Source: Aquificaceae bacterium
Lineage (GTDB): Bacteria; Aquificota; Aquificia; Aquificales; Aquificaceae
NCBI GenBank assembly: GCA_026981975.1
Contig: JALSHV010000013.1
Coordinates: 1-64,000 of the forward strand
Length of the DNA stretch: 64,000 bases
Direction: 5' to 3'
The translations under genes were made by a program, and so were the position numbers. Positions within the stretch are counted from its first letter, which is position 1. The number at the start of each line of letters is the position of its first letter. Of this stretch, positions 28,813-37,351 are shown in pieces. The notes under the pieces are model-generated. The model saw only the letters and a program-made list of their open reading frames with translations, did not search any database and was not told the origin of the DNA.

Positions 28813-29799
28813 TCAAACAATCCCTAAGCGTTTGAGTGTAGGGAGAGGATCGGAAAGATTGTCTTTGAGTTTTACATCAGAAACGGAGTAGCCGAAAGCA
28901 AGTCCGAGAAGTTGGGTAAAGTAAGCAGCGGGAGTATCTGCGTTTGAAACGCCTTTCATGAGAAGTCTATGTCTATACATTTCAAGAGAAGCGTGGCATA
29001 GGGGGCATTCTGTAGCTATTATGTCAGCACCTTTTTCCTTAGCTGTTTGTAAAATCATTTGAACGAATTTTTCCGATACCTGTTCATCAGAAAGGGAATG
29101 GGGACCTCCGCAACATTGTGTGTGCATAGGTTCTATTTCTACACTTTCCGCACCTGCGGCTTCTAAGAGGGCTTCCATATAGTAAGGTCTTTCATCGTCA
29201 TCTGCTGTTTCTCTCATACGATTTCTGCTTTCCTGCTCTGCTCCGTGGGCATAGGTGCGAGCGTAAAAGTGAGGTCTTGTGTAAAGACAACCGTAGTAGC
29301 TTGCTATTCTAAGACCCTTTAAGGGCTTTTTTGTTCTTTCTTTTACTCTTTCCGGTCCGGCTTCGTGGTATATCCACTCTAAGAGGTGGTAAGTGTGAGG
29401 TATTTCTCTTAAAGGATCAACTCCCGCTTCTTCCAAGAGGCGGTTTACTTTTTCAAGAATTTCCTTGTCCGTTTCTAAAAAGTATTCCGCTCTTTGAAGT
29501 GAAAAGGAACAACCGTTACAGGGAGCTATTATGGCACTGTGCCCTTGTTTTCGGGCAAGGGACATATTTCTGGCGTTCAGGAGTATTGTTCCCCAAAAAG
29601 TTACATTTTTAGTTTCCATTGCACCACAACAGTTGTAATCTTCTATGTAATCTAGTTCAAGTCCGAGTTCTTTTGTTACTAATCTTGCCGATACATCGTA
29701 AGCTCTTGAGGCTCCTTCCAGAGAGCAACCCGGGTAGTAAGCTACTCTTTTTCCTATACCGCCTAAGGGAGGTTTTCTTACTCTTAGCTCTTGCATCAT
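28813..29799 (-). CDS. hdrB2: sHdrB2, CCG-domain subunit
   Basis: A 328-residue HdrB-type protein with two CCG domains. Visible Cys motifs: YPGCSLEG, DYNCCGAMET and PCNGC in the first half; YYGCLYT, HTQCCGGPHS and ECPLC in the second, enough for two non-cubane [4Fe-4S] clusters. HdrB carries the disulfide or thiol active site in heterodisulfide reductases, and in sHdr it is thought to act on protein-bound sulfur. It lies 10 bp downstream of hdrC2. Confidence 0.92.
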   Translation of the reverse strand: MMQELRVRKPPLGGIGKRVAYYPGCSLEGASRAYDVSARLVTKELGLELDYIEDYNCCGAMETKNVTFWGTILLNARNMSLARKQGHSAIIAPCNGCSFSLQRAEYFLETDKEILEKVNRLLEEAGVDPLREIPHTYHLLEWIYHEAGPERVKERTKKPLKGLRIASYYGCLYTRPHFYARTYAHGAEQESRNRMRETADDDERPYYMEALLEAAGAESVEIEPMHTQCCGGPHSLSDEQVSEKFVQMILQTAKEKGADIIATECPLCHASLEMYRHRLLMKGVSNADTPAAYFTQLLGLAFGYSVSDVKLKDNLSDPLPTLKRLGIV

Positions 29800-29809
29800 T
29801 ACATACCTC

Positions 29810-30571
29810 CTATGAAACAGATGTTCCTTCTTCTTCTAATACTTTTCTCAAAACTTGTTTGAATCTGTTCCACTCTTTTGTTTTTGGATGAAACAGCATG
29901 TGCTTTGCATTGAGTAGCAGAAACCCTATGTTCATATTCTTCAAAGGCTTCAGTGCCAATTCTTTAAGCCATTGGGGAATGTTTCCCATGAAGGGAATGG
30001 GTTTTTTCAGCAATGGATCCTTTGTTACCCTGTATCCTTGCTTTTCTATCCAACCAAAGAGAAGTTCTCCGTCTTCTATTCTTCCGTATTGGTAAACAGC
30101 GTCAAAGAAAAACTTATCAAATTTCTTGGAAGGATACTCTTCTATAAGTCCTCTCTTTGACATAGCTTTGAGAATTGCCTTTACTACTTCTTCTACGAGA
30201 ACTCCCTTAGGACATCTATGGGTGCATTTGTGGCAGGAAACACATCTCCACATTACATCTGTGTATTTCTGAAGTTCATCAAGAAGTCCCAAGCGAGCAA
30301 GATGGATAAAATGTCTTGGATTGTATCTTTCATCCCAGTAATTGTGAACAGGACAGGAAGCTGTGCAGTAAGAACACTGATAGCACTGGAGGATTGTCTT
30401 TCCTTCTGGTTCTTCCATAACCTCTTTTAAAAACTTAAGATCGTAGTCCTGAACTACCCTTGGCAGTATTATGAGATTCCAATCACCGGATATATCTATA
30501 CCGTCTATGAGAAGTTTGTCTTTTCTTAAAACCCTTTCGGGATCAATCAAACTCTTTTCGTGAATTGCCAT
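29810..30571 (-). CDS. hdrC2: sHdrC2, ferredoxin-like iron-sulfur subunit
   Basis: A 253-residue HdrC-type protein with two [4Fe-4S] motifs: CYQCSYCTASCP (near 61-72) and CVSCHKCTHRCP (near 110-121). It would move electrons between HdrA flavin and HdrB2. The C-terminal half is helical. It is preceded by the Hyp gene and followed by hdrB2 with short gaps. Confidence 0.92.
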   Translation of the reverse strand: MAIHEKSLIDPERVLRKDKLLIDGIDISGDWNLIILPRVVQDYDLKFLKEVMEEPEGKTILQCYQCSYCTASCPVHNYWDERYNPRHFIHLARLGLLDELQKYTDVMWRCVSCHKCTHRCPKGVLVEEVVKAILKAMSKRGLIEEYPSKKFDKFFFDAVYQYGRIEDGELLFGWIEKQGYRVTKDPLLKKPIPFMGNIPQWLKELALKPLKNMNIGFLLLNAKHMLFHPKTKEWNRFKQVLRKVLEEEGTSVS

Positions 30572-30583
30572 GTCTGAACCTCC

Positions 30584-31333
30584 TTAAGTGTAGTTTAAAG
30601 GGGTGTAAACCCCCAAGAGTCTTCTTGCTATACTAATAGCGGGAGGGAAAAACCCCTTAGCACTGTGCATTGTAGAAAGGGTCATGTAATCCACGTAAAT
30701 AGCGTATATAGTAGCTAAGAATATATCCACAAAGAGAAATCCCTTAGCCTTCACACCAAAGCTTTCAAGTTTATCAGCTAACTGAAGGTATATACGGGAA
30801 AACTGGTTGTAATTTTCTCCGTACATAAGTTTTCCCTTACCGCCTGTAGGCGGTTCTTCTTTTAGAAAAACTACAGCTCCTGTTTCGGTTTCTGGATCCC
30901 ATATCCAGCTGGTCCATAGGATTTGATCCTCTGGGAATGTGAAGTGAAGTAAATCGGCAGCTGTATCTTTTGCAGATTTTGTTTTTAAACCTCTTATTTT
31001 TCGGGAAAAGTTTTCTACTTTTTCCTCCCAACTCTTTGCTTCTCCGTATAAGAGATCACTGATAGCTTCTCTGATTTTTTTTATTCCTGTTTCTTCTATT
31101 ACTCTTTTACTTTTCCTGCGGGTGGGAAATATGTGTGTGAATATAAGCTCCGCTTCTTCTTCTCTCAGAGAAGGAAGATTTTCCTTTGAGAGTAAATTCT
31201 TAAATAAGAATGATTTTTTTACCAAATCTCCGTAAAATTGTTGAAGAGTATTTTCTCCTTCTGCCATAAGTTTAAAGAGATAATCTCTTATTAAGAACTC
31301 ATCTAAGCTTGTGTATTCGGAGCTGTTCATCAT
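30584..31333 (-). CDS. sHdr-associated Hyp protein
   Basis: A 249-residue protein without a single Cys, so not an iron-sulfur protein. It occupies the position of the conserved hypothetical gene between hdrA and hdrC2 in sHdr operons. The N-terminal half is helical and charged; the C-terminal part has Pro/Gly-rich and hydrophobic stretches (GFLFVDIFLATIYAIYV) that may be a buried core rather than a membrane span. It overlaps hdrA by 4 bp. It may be a structural or assembly part of the complex. Confidence 0.8.
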   Translation of the reverse strand: MMNSSEYTSLDEFLIRDYLFKLMAEGENTLQQFYGDLVKKSFLFKNLLSKENLPSLREEEAELIFTHIFPTRRKSKRVIEETGIKKIREAISDLLYGEAKSWEEKVENFSRKIRGLKTKSAKDTAADLLHFTFPEDQILWTSWIWDPETETGAVVFLKEEPPTGGKGKLMYGENYNQFSRIYLQLADKLESFGVKAKGFLFVDIFLATIYAIYVDYMTLSTMHSAKGFFPPAISIARRLLGVYTPLNYT

Positions 31334-32388
31334 ACCGTTACCTTTGCACCTATAAAAGCAAGTGCTTCTACTGCTGCTGCTTCTCCTTCTGAGAGAGAAG
31401 ACTCTATATCTATGGGTCCCTTACAGGCACCTGCTATGAATACTCCGGCTTTCGGGGAAATTACGTTAGATCCACTCTCTTGTGCGGGTATTAAGAATTG
31501 GCTGTCTGGATCTTGAGCTAAATCTAATATACGAGCTATCTTTTTTGTTCCTTCCGAAGGCTCCATGCCCAGAACAAGAACCACAAGATCCATTGGTATC
31601 TCAGCAGGTCTTTTGACTATAGTATCTTCGTGCTTTATTCTCAGCTTACCATCAGAATGGCTGTAAGTTATCTCTGCTATTCTCCCTCTTACGTATCTTA
31701 CACCGTATTTTTCTTGTGGTTCCCAATAAAAGGGATATTCCCAAGTGCCGTAGGTTCTTACATCCATGTAGTAGCAAAAGACTTCCACCTGAGGATACTT
31801 TTCCCTTATCTCCGAAGCTTGTAACCCCGAAAGGGCGCAACCGTATCTGCAGCAGTGAACATTTGTAACTCCGAGCTGTCTATCTCTTGATCCTACACAA
31901 AATACAAAAGCCATACGTTCTGGAAGCTGACCGTTGGAAGGTCTGTAAAGCCTTCCTTCCTTAGAGAACATCTGTTCAAGTTCAAGATTTGTTATAACGT
32001 CTGGAAATATCCCGTAGCCGAGTTCTCCCTTTCTTCTGGGATCAAAGTGTTGAAAACCGGTTGCTACTATTATGGCTGCTATTTCCAGTTCTTCACCATC
32101 AGAAAGTTTGACTTTAAAATCAGGAGCTGTTCCTTCACAGGAAACAAGTTGAGTGTTTAACTTTACTTTAACAGAAGAGCTTCTTTGAACTTCCTCTATA
32201 TAAGGTGCAAGAACTTGTGAAGGTGTCATCTTTCGTGGAATAAGAGTGTGGTATCCTTCAAGGATAGGTCTTCCACCAAGGGTGTTTTCTTTTTCCACAA
32301 GAACAGTAGGAATTCCTAATTTTCCGAGAGTTTTAGCTGCCGAGAGTCCCGCTGGGCCACCTCCTATAACCAGCACAGTCTTTGCCAT
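31330..32388 (-). CDS. hdrA: sHdrA, FAD subunit
   Basis: A 352-residue flavoprotein starting with the dinucleotide-binding motif VIGGGPAGLSAAKTLG, with a CCRYGCALSG region near 175 that holds HdrA-type cluster Cys residues and a final FAD-binding motif (AGVFIAGACKGPIDIESS). It is about half the size of methanogen HdrA, as usual for sHdrA, which lacks the extra ferredoxin domains. It would be the electron-splitting or transfer centre of the sHdr complex. Confidence 0.92.
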   Translation of the reverse strand: MAKTVLVIGGGPAGLSAAKTLGKLGIPTVLVEKENTLGGRPILEGYHTLIPRKMTPSQVLAPYIEEVQRSSSVKVKLNTQLVSCEGTAPDFKVKLSDGEELEIAAIIVATGFQHFDPRRKGELGYGIFPDVITNLELEQMFSKEGRLYRPSNGQLPERMAFVFCVGSRDRQLGVTNVHCCRYGCALSGLQASEIREKYPQVEVFCYYMDVRTYGTWEYPFYWEPQEKYGVRYVRGRIAEITYSHSDGKLRIKHEDTIVKRPAEIPMDLVVLVLGMEPSEGTKKIARILDLAQDPDSQFLIPAQESGSNVISPKAGVFIAGACKGPIDIESSLSEGEAAAVEALAFIGAKVTV

Positions 32389-32402
32389 TTTTAACCTCCT
32401 TT

Positions 32403-33740
32403 TTATGATCTGAAAAGAGGCATATCCGCGGTAGCGGATCTTTTTCTTCTAAAGCCGTCAGATGTTTTGCTGTAAGGTTCGTAAAGATCGTATTTTTTGA
32501 AGAATTCCATAAGCTCTTCGTATTTGCCCTGTTTTTCAAGTTCCGATATGTGCTTTACCGTTTCTTCCCATTCTTTTTTTAGTTCTTTCCAGTTCTTTAT
32601 TCCCATTTTTTCCAATAAGGGTTCGTAGTTGGAGCAGTTCCAGTAAAGTTGAACCACTTTAAAAGGGTGTGCTCCGCAAGCTAAGGCGGAAAACATAACA
32701 TCGGACATAACCGCTACGGGGTGATACATACCGTGAGCTTTTCCTATCCACTGATTTTTCTCAAAAGTTGTTGTGCAACCTGTATCATGGGTTATTATTA
32801 CATCTGCTTTTATTTCTTCTGCTATTACTTTCAATTTTCTCTGTATAGCAAAGGATCTTGTAAATTCTCTTTCGGTGAGTATGTGTCTGAATCCGAATCC
32901 ACAACAGTCATACCAAGTAGAGTAATCCACTACTTGAGCGCCGATGGCTTTCATTACAGCAGTAGAAGCGGCAGGTCTTTGCCCTCCGTAAACTTCTGGA
33001 TCGTAGGGGTAATCGTCAGCCATCATTTTCCAAACATGGCAAGCACCGTGAATAGCAACTCTTACGTTTGAAACGTCTATGCCCTTTGCTTTCCCCTCTT
33101 TTTCGTAAAGTTCTTTTATCTTGTAGCGGTTTGCGTGAACCCACTCCGAATAGTGAACAATCTCCTGAGGTATAACTATTCTTCCGTCTTCTGTTAGTCT
33201 GCCGAGCTTCTTTAATATAGGCTTTACAGCTTCTCTCAGTTCTCTATTAAATATCAGCTGTTCACGGGTTTCTTTGTAAGAACCGAAAGATGTGCCGCAA
33301 TGGATTAAGGGATAATATCCTGTTTTCCACGCTTGATGCATATTTCTGAGCCACACAGCAGCAAGCGCTACCGGGTTTGAAGTTCCTGAACCGTGGTAGT
33401 TCCAAGCAGTGCAGGAGGTTTGATGGGGTTCGTTCATATAGTCGTATCCGAATTTATTCATAAACCAAAAAACCGAAGCGGGGTATCCGGGTATATTACC
33501 ACACTGTCCACAGGATTTGTGATGCCAGATCTTTGTAGTAGGAATAGTTTTTATTCTTCCTGTTCTTGTGAGAACTTCTACCGGTTTGTTTTCTTCTGTT
33601 ATTCTGTAAACCAGAATTTCTCCCTTTTCTTCAAGTTCATACATTTCTTCAAAGAGATGATCATAGTGAGAATGTCTGTTTATTACGGGAAAGGGAATTG
33701 GATCCGCATACTTAAGATAGGGACTTTTTGCGTGTCCCAT
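32403..33740 (-). CDS. hdrB1: sHdrB1, CCG-domain subunit
   Basis: A 445-residue HdrB1 protein, larger than HdrB2 as in other sHdr systems. Cys-containing segments include CGQCGNIPGYPAS, TSCTAWNYHGSG, HCGTSFG, GACHVW, WYDCCGFGFRH and THDTGCTTTFEKNQW, consistent with CCG-type cluster binding and an active-site region. The C-terminal 80 residues form a charged helical tail. It lies 13 bp downstream of hdrC1. Confidence 0.9.
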   Translation of the reverse strand: MGHAKSPYLKYADPIPFPVINRHSHYDHLFEEMYELEEKGEILVYRITEENKPVEVLTRTGRIKTIPTTKIWHHKSCGQCGNIPGYPASVFWFMNKFGYDYMNEPHQTSCTAWNYHGSGTSNPVALAAVWLRNMHQAWKTGYYPLIHCGTSFGSYKETREQLIFNRELREAVKPILKKLGRLTEDGRIVIPQEIVHYSEWVHANRYKIKELYEKEGKAKGIDVSNVRVAIHGACHVWKMMADDYPYDPEVYGGQRPAASTAVMKAIGAQVVDYSTWYDCCGFGFRHILTEREFTRSFAIQRKLKVIAEEIKADVIITHDTGCTTTFEKNQWIGKAHGMYHPVAVMSDVMFSALACGAHPFKVVQLYWNCSNYEPLLEKMGIKNWKELKKEWEETVKHISELEKQGKYEELMEFFKKYDLYEPYSKTSDGFRRKRSATADMPLFRS

Positions 33741-33753
33741 AATACACCTCCTT

Positions 33754-34479
33754 TTAATCTTCTTCTTCCATAAGTTCTTCCCAGCGCTCCTCGTTCTCCT
33801 CTACTATATCCATGATGACGTTGTAAAGGTTAGGATCTATCTTTTCAAGCATTTCAAAAATACCCGCTTCTCTCCAAATGGTGTACATTTCCATTGCTGT
33901 TTCAAGAGAAACTTCCCATGCTGTTTTCACGGATTTACCTACATCAAAAGGTATAGCCATTCTTTTAGCTCTGAGGTTTTGCATATTGTCCAACATCTTT
34001 GGTCCCCAATCGGGAAAGAAATCGGGCTGAAGCATATCTGCAGATAGCTGATTTCCCGAAGTCATAACTTTAAGAAGAACCCTACCGTATGGTTTAAGTA
34101 AATCCTTGGTGGCTTCAAAAGCGTTTCTGACAGCTACTTCTCTCATTATTATGACTAAACCGCCGGGGTTGTTAACAAAGGGACACCTTATCCAGCAGGT
34201 AAAACATTGGGAACAAGCCCATATATATTCATGCATCATGTCGTAGATAACTTCTATATCTTCTTCCATGAAGCGTTGAACTATTTCCCGTGGTGAATAG
34301 TCAAAGAAACGATTTGAAGGACAGGAGGCGGTGCATGCACCGCAGTTCAAACAGCCGAATAAAAATTCCTTGAATCTGAAATCTGACTTGACTTCTTCGT
34401 ATATTCTCACTTTTTCTTCCCAAGGGACTTCTTTTGTTCTCTCCGATACGGGTATGTTATACCCGTAGGATTGGCCTTC
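33754..34479 (-). CDS. hdrC1: sHdrC1, ferredoxin-like iron-sulfur subunit
   Basis: A 241-residue HdrC1 with two [4Fe-4S] motifs: CLNCGACTASCPSNRFFD and CSQCFTCWIRCPFVN. I choose the second ATG (34479): the six preceding codons contain the ribosome-binding site itself (GGAGGTG), so the apparent ATG at 34497 is too early. The preceding 100-bp gap holds a possible internal promoter and the word shared with the sat promoter. Confidence 0.92.
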   Translation of the reverse strand, partial: EGQSYGYNIPVSERTKEVPWEEKVRIYEEVKSDFRFKEFLFGCLNCGACTASCPSNRFFDYSPREIVQRFMEEDIEVIYDMMHEYIWACSQCFTCWIRCPFVNNPGGLVIIMREVAVRNAFEATKDLLKPYGRVLLKVMTSGNQLSADMLQPDFFPDWGPKMLDNMQNLRAKRMAIPFDVGKSVKTAWEVSLETAMEMYTIWREAGIFEMLEKIDPNLYNVIMDIVEENEERWEELMEEED

Positions 34480-34555
34480 CATAATAAGCACCTCCAAAGC
34501 ATTTGCTTACATTTACTAAGTTAGCCTTTTCTGGAATAGTTCTCCAAAAAATTTT

Positions 34556-34585
34556 GTTATAGTGATATAAAAATATGCTTATAAA
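34556..34585 (-). promoter_or_regulatory. possible internal promoter and motif upstream of hdrC1
   Basis: On the minus strand TTATAA (34579-34584) and TATAAC (34556-34561) are 17 bp apart in the dsrE-hdrC1 gap. Overlapping the -35 on the plus strand is TATGCTTATAAA (34574-34585), identical to a 12-bp word in the sat promoter. TATAAAAATATGCT (34566-34579) is also found, in opposite orientation, in the tusA promoter palindrome. Confidence 0.4.
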
Positions 34586-34595
34586 ACTATAAGAG

Positions 34596-35021
34596 TCAAA
34601 GGGATATAACAGCATACTCTCCGCTCATCAGCTTATCAAGAAAGGCAGCACCCCCTATTATTCCATCGCAGAGTTCTTCATTAACATCTTCTTTTTTATA
34701 CATGTCGGTTAGATCAAGTGACGGCACACACAGGTATATTTTTACTCCTGCCTCCTTTGCCATGACTATAAAGTCATAAATAGTCTGATCTACACCGGGT
34801 CTTACTTTTACCTTTTTCGCATTATCTTTCATTAGCAGAAAACCTGCTTCTGAAGTTATTATCATTTCAACTTCGTAATCCATAGTAGTTGCAGCGGTTG
34901 CTAAAAAGAAAGGTGCTCCCGCCTGAGGGTTTATAAGCTCTCCGGTTACCGGATCTGCTCTTTCAAAAAAGGGAACAGTTAGAATATAAAAGAGCAGTTT
35001 CTCATACTCCTGTCCCGCCAT
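34596..35021 (-). CDS. DsrE-family sulfur carrier (upstream of hdrC1)
   Basis: A 141-residue DsrE/F-fold protein. The segment GVKIYLCVPSLDLTDM has the conserved Cys of sulfur-carrying DsrE proteins, aligned with FYSCRQAVDSLG in the other small DsrE of this operon. It lies between dsrE3A (23 bp upstream) and hdrC1. A GAGGTAA ribosome-binding site precedes the ATG. It probably relays sulfane sulfur toward the sHdr complex; the specific subgroup is not determined. Confidence 0.82.
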   Translation of the reverse strand: MAGQEYEKLLFYILTVPFFERADPVTGELINPQAGAPFFLATAATTMDYEVEMIITSEAGFLLMKDNAKKVKVRPGVDQTIYDFIVMAKEAGVKIYLCVPSLDLTDMYKKEDVNEELCDGIIGGAAFLDKLMSGEYAVISL

Positions 35022-35044
35022 GATTTACCTCCTTGAAAACATTT

Positions 35045-35593
35045 TCAAACAAAAAGCAGCATCGGCTTATCAGCTTCAAGAACGTAATTTATAAAAGTCG
35101 CTGCTCCACCGGGTGGTTCTAACCCTTCTATCAAATCTTCGTATTTGTATCCGAACAGCTCCATAGTCATCTGGCAAGGTATCATTTTGACTCCCGCTTC
35201 CTTGCAGAGTTCCACAAGTTCTTCAACAGAAGCTACACCGTGATCCTTCATAGTTTTTTTCATCATAGAGGTTATAAAGTCTGTCATTCCCGGAATAACT
35301 CCCATAATCTGAGGAGGTCCTGGTAAAAGGGTTTCTATCAATCCAGCCAGTTGTCCTGCTATAGGAGTTTTTTTTACAGAAGGAGGAAAAGCCATAGGCA
35401 TTGCCGGGTTTCCCACAGAGGACATCTTCAGGTGTTTTATCTTTTCTTTGTGTATTATATTCAGACCGTAGAAGGTAAAAAATACGGCAGTTTCTACACC
35501 TAGGGACGCTGCGGTAGAGGCAAGTATAAGAGGTGGATACGCCCAGTCAAGTGTTCCCTTAGATGCTATTATGGCAAATCTTTCAGAAGGCAT
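35045..35593 (-). CDS. dsrE3A: DsrE3A-type sulfurtransferase
   Basis: A 182-residue DsrE3A-like peroxiredoxin-fold protein. The first half (IIASKGTLDWAYPPLILASTAASLG) and the conserved Cys140 in GVKMIPCQMTMELFGY are characteristic; a second Cys lies at 130. DsrE3A works with TusA in moving sulfane sulfur in thiosulfate and sulfur oxidisers. It is 15 bp downstream of tusA. Confidence 0.87.
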   Translation of the reverse strand: MPSERFAIIASKGTLDWAYPPLILASTAASLGVETAVFFTFYGLNIIHKEKIKHLKMSSVGNPAMPMAFPPSVKKTPIAGQLAGLIETLLPGPPQIMGVIPGMTDFITSMMKKTMKDHGVASVEELVELCKEAGVKMIPCQMTMELFGYKYEDLIEGLEPPGGAATFINYVLEADKPMLLFV

Positions 35594-35608
35594 TTACTCA
35601 CTCCTCCC

Positions 35609-35845
35609 TTAGGCTTTTTTCCTGATGTAAAAGATGTATTTACCTTCTTCTTCCACGGTTTCAAGGAGTTCATTGCCAGTCCTTTGGCAAAAGGCAGGTA
35701 TGTCTGCCTTTGAACCGGGATCTGTAGAAATAACTTCTAAAATCTGACCTCCTTGAAGATCTTCAAGAGCTTTTTTAGTCTTAAGCACAGGTAAAGGACA
35801 GTTAAGCCCCGAAGTATCCAAGGTTTTATCTGCTGTGATCCCCGC
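35609..35845 (-). CDS. tusA: sulfur carrier protein TusA
   Basis: A 78-residue TusA with the CPxP motif (C17 in LNCPLPVLK), whose Cys accepts persulfide. As for hdrC1, the earlier in-frame ATG (35863) contains the ribosome-binding site GGAGGTG, so ATG 35845 is chosen. It is the first gene of the sHdr operon and lies behind a promoter covered by a palindrome. Confidence 0.93.
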   Translation of the reverse strand, partial: AGITADKTLDTSGLNCPLPVLKTKKALEDLQGGQILEVISTDPGSKADIPAFCQRTGNELLETVEEEGKYIFYIRKKA

Positions 35846-35866
35846 CATAATCAGCACCTCCATCTG

Positions 35867-35906
35867 ATCTAAATTAGATTATCAGCATATTTTTATAAGC
35901 TGACTA
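35867..35906 (-). promoter_or_regulatory. sHdr operon promoter with two palindromic operator candidates
   Basis: On the minus strand TAGTCA (35901-35906) and GATAAT (35878-35883) are 17 bp apart. The spacer and inner edges of both boxes form a dyad, TCAGC-N-TAT-N4-ATA-N-GCTGA (35882-35903). A second dyad, ATCTAA-A-TTAGAT (35867-35879), covers the predicted start site. This layout fits repression by a dimeric regulator such as the ArsR-type sHdrR known elsewhere; no such gene is in the window. Confidence 0.5.
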
Positions 35907-35954
35907 CTACTTTTACTAATAATCGGATAAAGGAAGGTTATAGTTTAGGAAGAG

Positions 35955-37340
35955 TTAGGAAATTAGTTCCTCAAGTCTTTCTTTCAGAACTTGGTAAGTT
36001 ATCTGGCGAATGATCTCTTCTACATTAATACTCTCTAAGATGTTCCTTATTTCATTTCTGATTATATCTTCTGCTATTTCTCTTACCTGAGAAATTTTAC
36101 CCTCAAGAACTTCTGTAAAGATTTGCTTTAATCTTTCATCGGAAAGGGATTTTTTAAGTGTGTCTTCTAAAAGCTTATCAATTTCAACTTGCATATCGGC
36201 TTTTGTGTTTATCTCTTCCTCAGCTTTGGAAGGTTCTGACTTAAGTTGTTGTTCTTCAATTACCCTTTCAAGAGCTGAAAGGGCTGGGATTTCTTCTTCT
36301 TCTTCTTTTGGAAGTTCAGTAGAAATTTCCTCTTGAGGAGATTCTTCAATTTGTTGAGTTACTTGTTGATCTTCTATAGGAAAACTTTCTAAGGACGGAA
36401 TTTCTTCTGATTGTTCGGTTATTTCATCGGTGGGTTGGGCTTTACTGAACAACTCCTCAGCTACTTCCTTTATTCTTTGGGGATCAGTGTCACGGGATAA
36501 AGCTTCTTTATAAGTAAGGGGTATGCTGTCAACGTTTATAGGAAATAAATCGTCTATCAAAATCAAATACGCTTTTTCTGAAAGCTTAGGATCTGCTGAC
36601 ATTTCTATAAGTCCTTTCTCTGCTATAACTCCCGAAATAGCGTCAAATACTATCAGATCCGCATCTTTTCCTTCTTCCATGGCTTGTTTCACGGTTTTAA
36701 CGTTGCGGATTTCATAATCCGCTCCAAAGGCAGAAGCTACAGAATCTACAAGGGTTTGATCAAAGGAAACTATGAGTATCTTCTCCAGTGTTTTTTTCGG
36801 TTCTTCAGTCTTTTCTGTTTGCTTTTGAGCTTCAATTTGAGTTTGTGGGGGTTCTTCTGTTGAGCTTTCTATTTCTTTTATCACCTCTTCAATATCAGTA
36901 GGAACGTCTTTTATTTCTTTTTCTTCCTCAAAATGGGTGGGTTCTATTTCAAACTCAGTGGAAGGTTGTTGGGGGGGTTCTTCAACTTCAAGAACGGGTT
37001 CTAAGGGGAATTCCTCTAACTTTCGCACAATCTCCTGTGGATTTTCGTCTCTTGGCACGAGTAGTTTTTGAGGGACTATTATGTTTCCCTCATCAACGGG
37101 GAAAAGTTCATCGTAGAGAATTATATAGCGGGCATTGCTGAACTTTTTAGTGTAGAGTGTATTTATGTCCTCTTCCGAAATCGCTCCGGAGATGGCATCG
37201 TATATAACGCCTTCTATATCGGAAGGCATCATTTTTATAGCTTCTTCCGTATTTTTTGCTACATGAAGCTCGTGATCGGAAAAAGCTTTTTTCAAATCTT
37301 CCACCAGTGTTTTGTCAAAAGAAACCACAAGAACCTTCAT
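35955..37340 (-). CDS. tandem receiver-like protein with coiled tail
   Basis: A 461-residue protein made of two similar receiver-like domains (about 1-115 and 187-300; both start VSFD-TLV and contain YDAISG or FDAISG and DELFP or DDLFP), an acidic Pro/Glu/Gln-rich linker between them, another after the second, and a C-terminal amphipathic helix (about 380-461). The duplicated Asp in DAISG could be the phosphoacceptor equivalent, but the usual Lys and metal-site pair are not clear. No output domain is seen. It overlooks the sHdr operon from upstream on the same strand. Confidence 0.65.
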   Translation of the reverse strand: MKVLVVSFDKTLVEDLKKAFSDHELHVAKNTEEAIKMMPSDIEGVIYDAISGAISEEDINTLYTKKFSNARYIILYDELFPVDEGNIIVPQKLLVPRDENPQEIVRKLEEFPLEPVLEVEEPPQQPSTEFEIEPTHFEEEKEIKDVPTDIEEVIKEIESSTEEPPQTQIEAQKQTEKTEEPKKTLEKILIVSFDQTLVDSVASAFGADYEIRNVKTVKQAMEEGKDADLIVFDAISGVIAEKGLIEMSADPKLSEKAYLILIDDLFPINVDSIPLTYKEALSRDTDPQRIKEVAEELFSKAQPTDEITEQSEEIPSLESFPIEDQQVTQQIEESPQEEISTELPKEEEEEIPALSALERVIEEQQLKSEPSKAEEEINTKADMQVEIDKLLEDTLKKSLSDERLKQIFTEVLEGKISQVREIAEDIIRNEIRNILESINVEEIIRQITYQVLKERLEELIS

Positions 37341-37351
37341 ATCTACTCACC

